DNA of 6,698 nt, taken from an uncultured Bacteroidales bacterium (GTDB lineage: Bacteria > Bacteroidota > Bacteroidia > Bacteroidales > UBA932). The stretch's first letter is position 1. Each line of letters starts with the position of its first letter. Shown piece after piece: positions 1-6,217 of the stretch. A program made the translations under genes and the position numbers. The stretch is taken from NCBI GenBank assembly GCA_946405485.1, contig CAMJHJ010000133.1, positions 1 through 6,698 on the forward strand, in the 5' to 3' direction. Below the pieces are notes generated by a model. It saw only the letters and a program-made list of their open reading frames with translations. It was not told the origin of the DNA and searched no databases.

Positions 1-700
1 GCACATCGAACTCGAGGGTGCAGATGGAATGCGTGATATGCTCGATGGAGTCGCATTGCCCGTGGGTGAAATCGTACATCGGATAGATGCACCACTTATC
101 CCCCGTACGGTGGTGATGGGCGTGCTTGATCCGATACAGGATCGGATCGCGGAACATCATGTTGGGGTGCGCCATGTCGATCTTGGCGCGCAGCACCTTT
201 TCGCCGTCGGCATACTTGCCAGCCTTCATCTCACGGAAGAGGGTCAGGTTCTCCTCGACACTGCGGTTCCGCCAGGGACTGTCCTTGCCGGGGGTCTCGA
301 CGGTGCCGCGGTTCTCGCGCATCTCCTCCACCGTCTGGTCGTCCACATAGGCCAGGCCGCGCTGGATCAACTCCTCGGCCCACTCATAAAGCTGGTCGAA
401 GTAATCGGAAGCGTAGAGTTCCTTCTCCCATTTGAAACCCAGCCAGGTGATGTCCTCCTTGATGGCATCCACGTATTCCGTATCTTCTTTGGTCGGATTG
501 GTGTCGTCATAGCGGAGGTTGGTCTTGCCGCCGTATTTCTGGGCGAGGCCGAAGTTGATGCAGAGGCTCTTGGCGTGTCCCAGATGCAGGTAGCCGTTGG
601 GCTCCGGAGGGAAACGGGTCAGGATGCTTTCATACTTGCCGCTTTTGAGGTCTTCTTCGATGATCTCTTCCAGAAAATTGAGTTTCTTGGGCTCTTCCAT
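1..700 (-). CDS. glnS: Glutaminyl-tRNA synthetase, N-terminal part (runs off left edge)
   Basis: This class I aminoacyl-tRNA synthetase charges tRNA-Gln with glutamine in the cytoplasm. I translated the minus strand from the ATG at 700-698 and got 233 open codons to the window edge, under half of the usual 550-570 residues. Visible family marks are the start of the catalytic fold, [17 protein letters not shown] (residues 29-45), with the HIGH-type ATP motif HLGH at 39-42. [10 protein letters not shown] follows at 64-73, then RDPILYRI at 184-191, and the GlnRS-typical stretch [20 protein letters not shown] begins at 206. That last stretch favours GlnRS over GluRS. The KMSKS-like loop and the anticodon-binding domains lie outside the window. 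The start is supported by the alignable [17 protein letters not shown] opening and by a promoter element just upstream. No Shine-Dalgarno sequence is seen, which is usual for this phylum. The gene is divergent from yicC. Confidence 0.96.
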   Translation of the reverse strand, partial: MEEPKKLNFLEEIIEEDLKSGKYESILTRFPPEPNGYLHLGHAKSLCINFGLAQKYGGKTNLRYDDTNPTKEDTEYVDAIKEDITWLGFKWEKELYASDYFDQLYEWAEELIQRGLAYVDDQTVEEMRENRGTVETPGKDSPWRNRSVEENLTLFREMKAGKYADGEKVLRAKIDMAHPNMMFRDPILYRIKHAHHHRTGDKWCIYPMYDFTHGQCDSIEHITHSICTLEFDV

Positions 701-732
701 AAATGTTGAATCTTAAATCCGATAATGAAATA

Positions 733-740
733 CAAAAGTA
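733..740 (-). promoter_or_regulatory. Bacteroidetes -7 element for glnS
   Basis: Read on the minus strand this is TACTTTTG, an exact match to the Bacteroidetes primary sigma factor -7 consensus TAnnTTTG. It predicts transcription starting near 726 and a leader of about 26 nt before the glnS ATG. A TTTG sits further upstream (773-770 on the minus strand), but its 29-nt separation is longer than the usual 19-21 or so, so no convincing -33 element is assigned. Confidence 0.7.
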
Positions 741-752
741 ATAATAATTCCG

Positions 753-760
753 TACTTTTG
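753..760 (+). promoter_or_regulatory. Bacteroidetes -7 element for yicC
   Basis: The plus strand reads TACTTTTG, an exact TAnnTTTG match, 23 nt before the yicC ATG. It predicts a start site near 767 and a very short leader of about 17 nt. The expected -33 position (about 725-735) has no TTG and is instead occupied by the oppositely oriented -7 element of glnS. The two promoters therefore overlap physically. Confidence 0.7.
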
Positions 761-783
761 TATCCCGAACAAAGGCAAAGCGT

Positions 784-1680
784 ATGATTAAGTCCATGAC
801 CGGCTACGGCCGGGGGGAAGCGCTCCTCTCCGGCGGCAAGATGACGATTGAAATCCGTTCCCTCAACAGCAAGAACGCAGATATCAACCTCAAGACCTCC
901 CTGATTCCCAAGGAAAAAGAGCTCGACGTGCGGAAAAAGATCGCCGACCGGCTGCGTCGGGGCACCATCGATCTCTACATCACCTGGGAGCCGAATGCCG
1001 GCGAAACGGCGCGCCCCCTCTGCACGGATGTGGTCAAGACCTATTATACGCAGCTCCTGGAACTCCGGAAGGAACTACCGGGATTCTGCGCCCCGACCGA
1101 CGAAGAAAACAATGCGCTGCTCGCCGCAGTCCTGCGCCTGCCCGACGTGGTGGATGCCGGCACGAAAAAAGCCGACGTCATCGGCGAGGGCGAATGGCCG
1201 CTGGTCGAAAAGGCCCTGGATGAAGCCATCACGATGCTGGACCATTTCCGGACGACCGAAGGCGCCGTCCTCTACAAAGACGTGACCGGCCGCGTCCAGA
1301 CGATCCTCGGTCTCTATGACGAGGTGGAGCGATACGCCGCCGAGCGCCTGGACGCCGTCAAGGCGCGTATCTTGAAAGCGGCGGAGGAGGTCCGGCTGAA
1401 GATGGATCCCGAGCGTTTCGAGCAGGAAATGATCTATTACCTCGAAAAACTGGACATCAACGAAGAGAAGGTCCGCCTGCGCCAGCACTGCAAGTATTTC
1501 ATGGACACCATTGACGGCGAACCATTCCCCGGCAAGAAGCTCGGCTTCATCATCCAGGAGATGGGCCGCGAGATCAACACCACCGGAAGCAAAGCGAACC
1601 ACGCCTCCATCCAGAAGTGCGTGGTCCGCATGAAAGACGAGCTCGAGAAGATCCGCGAGCAGAGTATGAATATCCTTTAA
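784..1680 (+). CDS. yicC: YicC-family endoribonuclease
   Basis: The 298-residue product matches the usual length of about 290-300 for the YicC/YloC family. E. coli YicC is reported as an endoribonuclease acting on RNA including small RNAs, so a cytoplasmic RNA-turnover role is inferred from the family. The N-terminal YicC-like domain opens with the diagnostic MIKSMTGYGRGE and continues with EIRSLNSKNADIN near residues 23-36. The C-terminal DUF1732 domain holds DINEEKVRLRQH (224-235) and KLGFIIQEMGREIN (252-265), the family's best conserved block. It ends in a helical tail, ELEKIREQSMNIL, like that of E. coli YicC. The start is fixed by the canonical N-terminus, and a -7 element lies 23 nt upstream. 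No Shine-Dalgarno sequence is seen. In many Bacteroidota and other bacteria gmk follows yicC; here a convergent fucosidase gene does instead. Confidence 0.95.
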   Translation: MIKSMTGYGRGEALLSGGKMTIEIRSLNSKNADINLKTSLIPKEKELDVRKKIADRLRRGTIDLYITWEPNAGETARPLCTDVVKTYYTQLLELRKELPGFCAPTDEENNALLAAVLRLPDVVDAGTKKADVIGEGEWPLVEKALDEAITMLDHFRTTEGAVLYKDVTGRVQTILGLYDEVERYAAERLDAVKARILKAAEEVRLKMDPERFEQEMIYYLEKLDINEEKVRLRQHCKYFMDTIDGEPFPGKKLGFIIQEMGREINTTGSKANHASIQKCVVRMKDELEKIREQSMNIL

Positions 1681-3113
1681 TCCAACAGTTGATCCCCCAG
1701 CACAGGATCCATGTACAGCCCGAAACGACTGATCGTCGGGCAAGCCAGGGCGTCGTCGATACTGATCCGGAGGCGTGAGGCCGTGGTCGTCGGGATGGGA
1801 ACGACTCGCTTGTAACCGATGGTCGTCTCGGCGGCGATCTTTTTCCAGCCATTCCCGTCCGGCACCTCGATGCTGAAGTTGCGGACGCGCTGTCCCAGCG
1901 GAATATACTCCTGGAGCAGAACCCGGTTGAAGGTCCTTTCCTCGGGCAGGGTCACGACAAAAGAAGCGGCCGTCACCCCGTCGGAAGTCGCCCAGTAGCT
2001 ATTCTCGTCCCCGTCCAGCATCTTTCCGGCACAGAAAGCACGGCCACGGGTGTCCGAAGCCTTCACTTTGGCCCCGGCAGCCAGGTCTGTCGCCAGGATC
2101 TGGTCCAGCGCCGCACGGAACTCGATCAGCCGGGCGGAATCGACCGGATCGATCAGCCCGCGGTCATCCGGGGGCACATTCAGCAGCATCAGGGAATTGC
2201 GGCCGACACTCTCATACCAGATCTGCAGCAATTTCTCTACGGACTTGACCTTCGGAGTCTCGGAGGCACGCCAGAACCACCCCGGACGGATCGAGACATC
2301 AGTTTCAGCTGGGATCCAATAGGGTGCGCCTTCTTCCCCCTGGTTCAGCAACTCATGGATCCCGCCTTTTCCGGGGTAAAGGCTGGTGTTGTCGATCGTA
2401 CTCCAGTTGGTCCGGCCGGCATGGCCTTCCTCATTGCCCACCCAGCGGCATCCGGGACCGGCATCGCTGAAGATAATGGCATGGGGGGCAAGGCGATAGA
2501 CGGTCCCGTTGAACAGCGGCCAGTCATAGGCTTGCCGCTTTCCGTTCGGGCCCTCCCCGCAGGCGCCGTCAAACCACTGCTCGAAGATATGGCCGTAGTT
2601 GGCGTAAATATGCTCCAAGGTGCGGACAAAGACCTGGTTGTATTCCTCCGTCCCATAGCTCGGATGGTTCCGGTCCCAGGGAGAGACATAGACACCGAAC
2701 TTCATGTCCGCTTCCCGGCAGGCATCGGACAACTCACGCAAGACATCGCCCTTCCCTTCCCGCCAGCTGCTTTGCGCCACGGTGTGGGTGCTCTCCGGAT
2801 TCGGCCAGAGGCAGAAACCGTCATGGTGTTTGGCCGTGATGATCACGCCTTTGAATCCGGCCGCCTTAGCGACCGAGACCCACTGCCGGCAGTCCAGCGC
2901 GGAAGGCTGGAAGACCTCCTCGCTCTCCTTGCCATTCCCCCACTCTGCACCCGTAAAGGTATTGGGGCCGAAATGAAGGAAGAGGTTGGTCTCCATTTTC
3001 TGCCACTCCCACTGATATGGTGTCGGAACAGCTCCGCACGGAGCAGGAGCCTGGGACGTGCCGCAGGCCCATAAAAACGGCAGCACCGCTGCCAGGGTAA
3101 GCCATTTTTTCAT
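1677..3113 (-). CDS. GH29 alpha-L-fucosidase lipoprotein with C-terminal discoidin-like domain
   Basis: This 478-residue enzyme should hydrolyse terminal alpha-linked L-fucose from glycans. The sequence style fits subfamily GH29-B (alpha-1,3/4-fucosidases acting on Lewis-type or milk and mucin glycans). The N-terminus is a signal peptide ending LWAC, so Cys17 is a probable lipidation site, although Trp at -2 is unusual. The GH29 barrel covers roughly 30-335 and includes LFLHFGPNTF (44-53), ITAKHHDGFCLW (92-103) and QWFDGACG (179-186). By family knowledge Asp182 would be the nucleophile. GCRWVGNEEG (221-230) holds the probable acid/base, Glu228, 46 residues later. Residues about 345-470 resemble an F5/8 type C (discoidin, CBM32-like) beta-sandwich: MLDGDENSYWAT, then RTFNRVLLQEYI, then RLRISID. 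It is last in the minus-strand run, 6 bp after the metallophosphatase stop. Its own stop overlaps that of yicC. Only a weak AGGA precedes the ATG. Confidence 0.92.
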   Translation of the reverse strand: MKKWLTLAAVLPFLWACGTSQAPAPCGAVPTPYQWEWQKMETNLFLHFGPNTFTGAEWGNGKESEEVFQPSALDCRQWVSVAKAAGFKGVIITAKHHDGFCLWPNPESTHTVAQSSWREGKGDVLRELSDACREADMKFGVYVSPWDRNHPSYGTEEYNQVFVRTLEHIYANYGHIFEQWFDGACGEGPNGKRQAYDWPLFNGTVYRLAPHAIIFSDAGPGCRWVGNEEGHAGRTNWSTIDNTSLYPGKGGIHELLNQGEEGAPYWIPAETDVSIRPGWFWRASETPKVKSVEKLLQIWYESVGRNSLMLLNVPPDDRGLIDPVDSARLIEFRAALDQILATDLAAGAKVKASDTRGRAFCAGKMLDGDENSYWATSDGVTAASFVVTLPEERTFNRVLLQEYIPLGQRVRNFSIEVPDGNGWKKIAAETTIGYKRVVPIPTTTASRLRISIDDALACPTISRFGLYMDPVLGDQLLD

Positions 3114-3119
3114 ATTATC

Positions 3120-3929
3120 CTATTGGAAAGAGAATTCTCCCATTTCAAGCCCCCAGCAGCCGTCGGTGATGACAGGAAGGGGTTTGCCGTCGGCATCCTT
3201 ACAGAGGGTCGGAGCCTCAAGGAACGTGTGTGAATGACCGCCGACAATCAGGTCGACGCCGTGCAACTTCGGAGCCAGGGCGACATCTTCCTCGTATCCG
3301 ATATGCGTGAGCAAGATCACCTTGTCGCAAAGCGCCTCTTCCTTCAGGTACTTCGCCCACTTGTTGGCGACTTCCTCATTCGTGCCAAGCAATGGCATAC
3401 GGTCCGCGGTCTCACGGCTCACGACGCTGCTGACATCACACAGCAGACCGATGATGCCGATGTTGATCCCGGCTTTACGGACGATCGTGTACGGAGTAAT
3501 GTATTTACCCGCCTCGAAAGGCGTGAAGTCATAATTGGCACTGACCACCGGGCACTGCAGGCTGGATAAGCGACGGCCCAGTTCCTCAAGGCCGTTGTCA
3601 AATTCGTGGTTGCCAAGACAGATACAGTCGTAGCCCATCGCATTGATCAGGCTGATTTCCAAGTCTCCGTTCAGGATGGTGAAATAGGAAGACCCCTGGC
3701 TGAAGTCTCCGGCGTGCAGGAGCAGGACGTTGCGCGCTCCCCGCTTGGCGCGGACACTGTCAACATAGGCTGCCCGTTCGATGATACCGCCCATCCCGTC
3801 CCGCATGGGGTCGAGATGGCTGTGGGTGTCGTTGACGTGCAGGATGACAAGCCGGCTTCCGGGAGCCGAGCAGGCGCCCAGACTGATGACGGCGACACAG
3901 ATGCAGAAGAAAAGACGGATCTGTTTCAT
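3120..3929 (-). CDS. 5'-nucleotidase catalytic half: lipoprotein metallophosphatase
   Basis: The 269-residue protein is the N-terminal calcineurin-like phosphoesterase domain of 5'-nucleotidase/UshA-type enzymes, encoded alone. It probably removes phosphate from extracytoplasmic nucleotides using two metal ions. A lipoprotein signal ends LGAC, with Cys20 lipidated. The expected ligands are all present: Asp34 and His36 (NDTHSH), Asp75 (AGDFSQG), Asn107 with the catalytic dyad His108/Asp111 (GNHEFD), His209 (LLTHIG), and His232/His234 (GGHSHT). The protein stops right after the end of the fold (WGLEMGEFSFQ), where fused enzymes continue into the substrate-binding domain. That domain is encoded by the gene immediately upstream, 3 bp away, so the two probably assemble. 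AGGAGG lies 8 nt before the ATG. Nucleotides are the likeliest substrate, but other phosphomonoesters or cyclic phosphodiesters are possible. Confidence 0.93.
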   Translation of the reverse strand: MKQIRLFFCICVAVISLGACSAPGSRLVILHVNDTHSHLDPMRDGMGGIIERAAYVDSVRAKRGARNVLLLHAGDFSQGSSYFTILNGDLEISLINAMGYDCICLGNHEFDNGLEELGRRLSSLQCPVVSANYDFTPFEAGKYITPYTIVRKAGINIGIIGLLCDVSSVVSRETADRMPLLGTNEEVANKWAKYLKEEALCDKVILLTHIGYEEDVALAPKLHGVDLIVGGHSHTFLEAPTLCKDADGKPLPVITDGCWGLEMGEFSFQ

Positions 3930-3932
3930 AAG

Positions 3933-4799
3933 CTATTCCTCCTTTTTCTCTTCCGATTCAACGATGACGACACGGTCGTCCAGCTTGCCTTCGATGGCCG
4001 TACTTTCCCGCGTCAGACGCTGTATATAAGGAATAATGGCATCCTTGACATAGACCCCGCTGTCGATCAGTTCCAGCGCATTCTTCGCGATGAAAAGCCC
4101 GTCGCCGCCGGTCAGCAGGAAATTGATGGTCGCGACACCGTAGGTCTTCTTGTCGTCAAGGGGCTCGCCGCCGACCTTGACGCTCTCCAGTTTCTGGTCC
4201 CGGATGACCAACTGCACGCCGCTGACAGCCTGCATCTGCGTCTGCGCCAGATACTCGAAGATGGCCCTGAGGTCCGCTCCCTTGAGGGCGACGTAACAAA
4301 GGGTATTGCGGAACGGGAACATGCTCATGATATCGTCCACGGTAATGGGACCCTGAGGCATGTCGGTCCGGATGCCGCCGAAGTTATAGATGGCGACATC
4401 CACCTTGCGCTCCGTCAGTTCCGCCGTCTTATGGCGCAGGAAATCCGTGAACCAGTTGGACAGTTCGCACTGCGGACGGTAACGCAGCATCTCCTTCTCG
4501 GAATAACCGATCACCTCCTTGACGGAGGCCATCGCAGGCTGCGCATCAAGCATCAGCTGCGCCACGGCCGGAGTAGCTCCTTTCTTGAAGCGGCGGCCGT
4601 TAGGGGCTGTGTAAACTCCCTTCTCCACCGTTCCGATGGCGGTCTTGACATTGTCCGCACTGGGGGCTGTGACGCCGGTGCGGTGACCGTCGATCCTTTC
4701 GACTTTCCAGTGCAGCACGAGGGTGTCTGCAGCGTCCTGCGCCAGGGCGAAGGACGCGGACAGCACGATCGCCGCGATGATGGACAATCCTTTTCTCAT
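3933..4799 (-). CDS. 5'-nucleotidase C-terminal (substrate-binding) domain protein, secreted
   Basis: The 288-residue protein is a stand-alone 5'-nucleotidase C-terminal domain, the part that binds the nucleoside in the fused enzyme. It has a signal peptidase I type leader (MRKGLSIIAAIVLSASFALA, cut probably before Gln21), so it is a soluble periplasmic or exported protein. Family motifs are NFGGIR (139-144), ITVDDIMSMFPFRNTL (152-167), LKGADLR (172-178), AVSGVQ (191-196) and INFLLTGGDGL (225-235). Recalling the numbering of E. coli 5'-nucleotidase, Arg144, Phe163, Asn165, Phe227 and Asp233 match Arg410, Phe429, Asn431, Phe498 and Asp504 in spacing. The pair of stacking phenylalanines is therefore kept. 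There are no metal ligands, so it cannot be catalytic alone. The tail is charged (ESEEKKEE). I chose the ATG at 4799, not 4832, because it places the signal peptide at the N-terminus and avoids overlapping the permease. Confidence 0.92.
   Translation of the reverse strand: MRKGLSIIAAIVLSASFALAQDAADTLVLHWKVERIDGHRTGVTAPSADNVKTAIGTVEKGVYTAPNGRRFKKGATPAVAQLMLDAQPAMASVKEVIGYSEKEMLRYRPQCELSNWFTDFLRHKTAELTERKVDVAIYNFGGIRTDMPQGPITVDDIMSMFPFRNTLCYVALKGADLRAIFEYLAQTQMQAVSGVQLVIRDQKLESVKVGGEPLDDKKTYGVATINFLLTGGDGLFIAKNALELIDSGVYVKDAIIPYIQRLTRESTAIEGKLDDRVVIVESEEKKEE
3938..3943 (-). promoter_or_regulatory. Shine-Dalgarno-like AGGAGG before the metallophosphatase
   Basis: The minus strand reads AGGAGG, followed by 8 nt and then ATG. 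It lies inside the last codons of the upstream gene. It is the best match in the window and supports the ATG at 3929. Many Bacteroidota genes do without such a site, so its functional weight is uncertain. Confidence 0.5.
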
Positions 4800-4807
4800 A
4801 ACACGGA

Positions 4808-6217
4808 TTATTTCTGTTTCAACCATTTCCAAAGGTCCTTCCAGGACGACTTCTTGCCGAACATCAGGATACCCACCTTGTAGACCTTGGCGGACAGGTA
4901 AGCGAAGAGCACGAAAGTCAGGAAGAGAACCACTAGTGATACGACCAACTCCCAGAGCGGTACGCCGAACGGGATACGGGCGAGCATCACGATCGGGGAG
5001 GTGAACGGGATCATCGAGCCCCAGAACACCAAACCGCTGTCAGGCGCCTTGTAGGCATACAGGGCGATGAAGAAACCCAGCAGCAACGGGATCGTGACCG
5101 GCAGCTGGAGTTGCTGGCTGTCGCCCTCGTTCTCGACCGCCGAGCCGATGGCCGCGAAGATCGAGGCATAGAGCAGGTAACCCAAGATAAAGTAAAGGAT
5201 GAAACCGATCAGGATCTGGCCGAGAGGCAGGTTGCGGATCGTTCCGAAGATGACACCCATCTCATCGGGCACCTTCGCGGCCGCCGCCGTGTCTGCCGGT
5301 GCGGGGAGGTTTCCATCCAGAGCGCTCAGGTCTATCGTGGAAGTCATGCTGCCCATGCCGGAAGACTCGACCACCGTGGCGGTCATCGGATCGGACATCA
5401 GGGCTTTCAAGTCAAGTTTATCCTTGAAGATGGCCCCGAAGACACCGAGCAGGACGACGCAAAGGACGATCCACAACAGGAACTGCGTCAGAGCGACCAG
5501 CGCCACGCCGATAATCTTGCCGAACATCAGTTCGGTAGACTTGACCGAAGAGATGAGCACCTCCACGACACGGCTGGACTTTTCCTCGATGACGCTGGAC
5601 ATGACCATGCCGCAGAAAAGGGCGATGAACATGTAGAGCGCCATCCCAAGGATCATCGAAATCGCCATGTATACGCCCGACTCAGAGACGCTCTCCTTAC
5701 CTTCTTTATCCAGTGTATAAGACGTCAGGCGAACGTGGGACTTGACATCCGCCATGATGCTTTCGAGGTTTTCAATCCCGTAAGAATCAATCCTGTAGGC
5801 TTCCACGGCATCGTTGATGCGCCGGTTGATGCTCTCGGTCATATCCACGCCGAGCGGCTTCTTGGAGAAGGTCTCCGCAGTGACGGTCTTATTCACCTCG
5901 TCGAGCTCGGAGATGCCCAGGACGGCGTCCACGCCGAAACTCTCGATGTAGGTCTTGACCGAGTCGACACTGAGCATCGAGAAGTCCATATAATGGATCG
6001 TCTCGGAGTCCTTCAGATACGGGAGCACGATGCCGGATTTGTCCACGACGGCGATGTCCTTGGCTGACTCCTTCGTACCCATCATGATCAGGGTGGGCAG
6101 GATGCAGAGCGCGACGAAAAGGATGGGGACGAGGAAGGTGATGATCAGGAAAGACTTCTTCTTGACCTTATTGAGATACTCCCTCCGGATGATGATGTTG
6201 ATAGTGCGCAGGTTCAT
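4808..6217 (-). CDS. ABC-2 type exporter permease (NatB-like)
   Basis: This 469-residue inner-membrane protein would form the channel of an ABC-2 exporter with the upstream ATPase. It resembles the NatB/YhaP group, whose studied member exports sodium, but the substrate here cannot be read from sequence. A basic N-terminus (IIIRREYLNKVKKKSF) precedes membrane segment 1 (about 24-46). A large extracytoplasmic domain follows (about 47-180). Further hydrophobic segments lie near 182-208, 234-262, 332-358, 372-390, 396-412 and 420-442. Between segments 2 and 3 sits the family hallmark EEKSSRVVEVLISSVKSTEL (211-230), a cytoplasmic coupling region. A second, less conserved loop at about 263-330 is rich in Met, Ser, Asp and Ala. 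The ATG overlaps the ATPase stop as ATGA, with GGAGG 7 nt upstream, which suggests translational coupling. Confidence 0.93.
   Translation of the reverse strand: MNLRTINIIIRREYLNKVKKKSFLIITFLVPILFVALCILPTLIMMGTKESAKDIAVVDKSGIVLPYLKDSETIHYMDFSMLSVDSVKTYIESFGVDAVLGISELDEVNKTVTAETFSKKPLGVDMTESINRRINDAVEAYRIDSYGIENLESIMADVKSHVRLTSYTLDKEGKESVSESGVYMAISMILGMALYMFIALFCGMVMSSVIEEKSSRVVEVLISSVKSTELMFGKIIGVALVALTQFLLWIVLCVVLLGVFGAIFKDKLDLKALMSDPMTATVVESSGMGSMTSTIDLSALDGNLPAPADTAAAAKVPDEMGVIFGTIRNLPLGQILIGFILYFILGYLLYASIFAAIGSAVENEGDSQQLQLPVTIPLLLGFFIALYAYKAPDSGLVFWGSMIPFTSPIVMLARIPFGVPLWELVVSLVVLFLTFVLFAYLSAKVYKVGILMFGKKSSWKDLWKWLKQK

Larger units (their letters stand above)
731..762. repeat. Perfect 10-bp inverted repeat between divergent genes
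   Basis: TACAAAAGTA at 731-740 and its exact reverse complement TACTTTTGTA at 753-762 flank a 12-bp AT-rich spacer. Each arm contains one of the two divergent -7 elements plus two more matching bases (TA) at its outer edge, so the symmetry extends slightly beyond what two promoters alone require. It could be simply two mirror-image promoters, or also an operator for a dimeric regulator. The sequence does not decide between these. Confidence 0.75.

Noticed and set aside
29..709. A 226-codon plus-strand open frame at the left edge
   Set aside because: The minus strand encodes 233 codons of unmistakable GlnRS over the same bases, so the plus-strand frame is its shadow.
1075..1743. A 222-codon minus-strand open frame across the yicC end
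   Set aside because: It overlaps the well-conserved C-terminal part of yicC and the fucosidase end in another frame, and has no recognisable motifs.
2355..3074. A 239-codon plus-strand open frame antisense to the fucosidase
   Set aside because: The minus-strand gene has all GH29 motifs in frame. The antisense frame has no recognisable domain or promoter.
4800..4832. An 11-residue N-terminal extension (ATG at 4832) of the nucleotidase C-terminal domain protein
   Set aside because: It would overlap the permease and bury the signal peptide behind acidic residues (MEMVETE). The ATG at 4799 gives a standard signal peptide.
4844..4851. A near match to a -7 element (GACCTTTG on the minus strand) upstream of the nucleotidase C-domain gene
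   Set aside because: It lacks the first T of TAnnTTTG, lies inside the permease coding end, and has no supporting -33 element, so it is weak evidence for an internal promoter.
3606..4883. A 425-codon open frame on the plus strand antisense to both nucleotidase halves
   Set aside because: It lies opposite two clearly conserved genes and spans their junction. Its product is rich in Asp, His, Gln and Arg with no recognisable fold, as expected for a shadow of GC-rich codons.
5111..6067. A 318-codon plus-strand open frame antisense to the permease
   Set aside because: The product is very rich in Asp, His and Arg, the typical reverse image of a membrane protein gene, and it has no family motifs.
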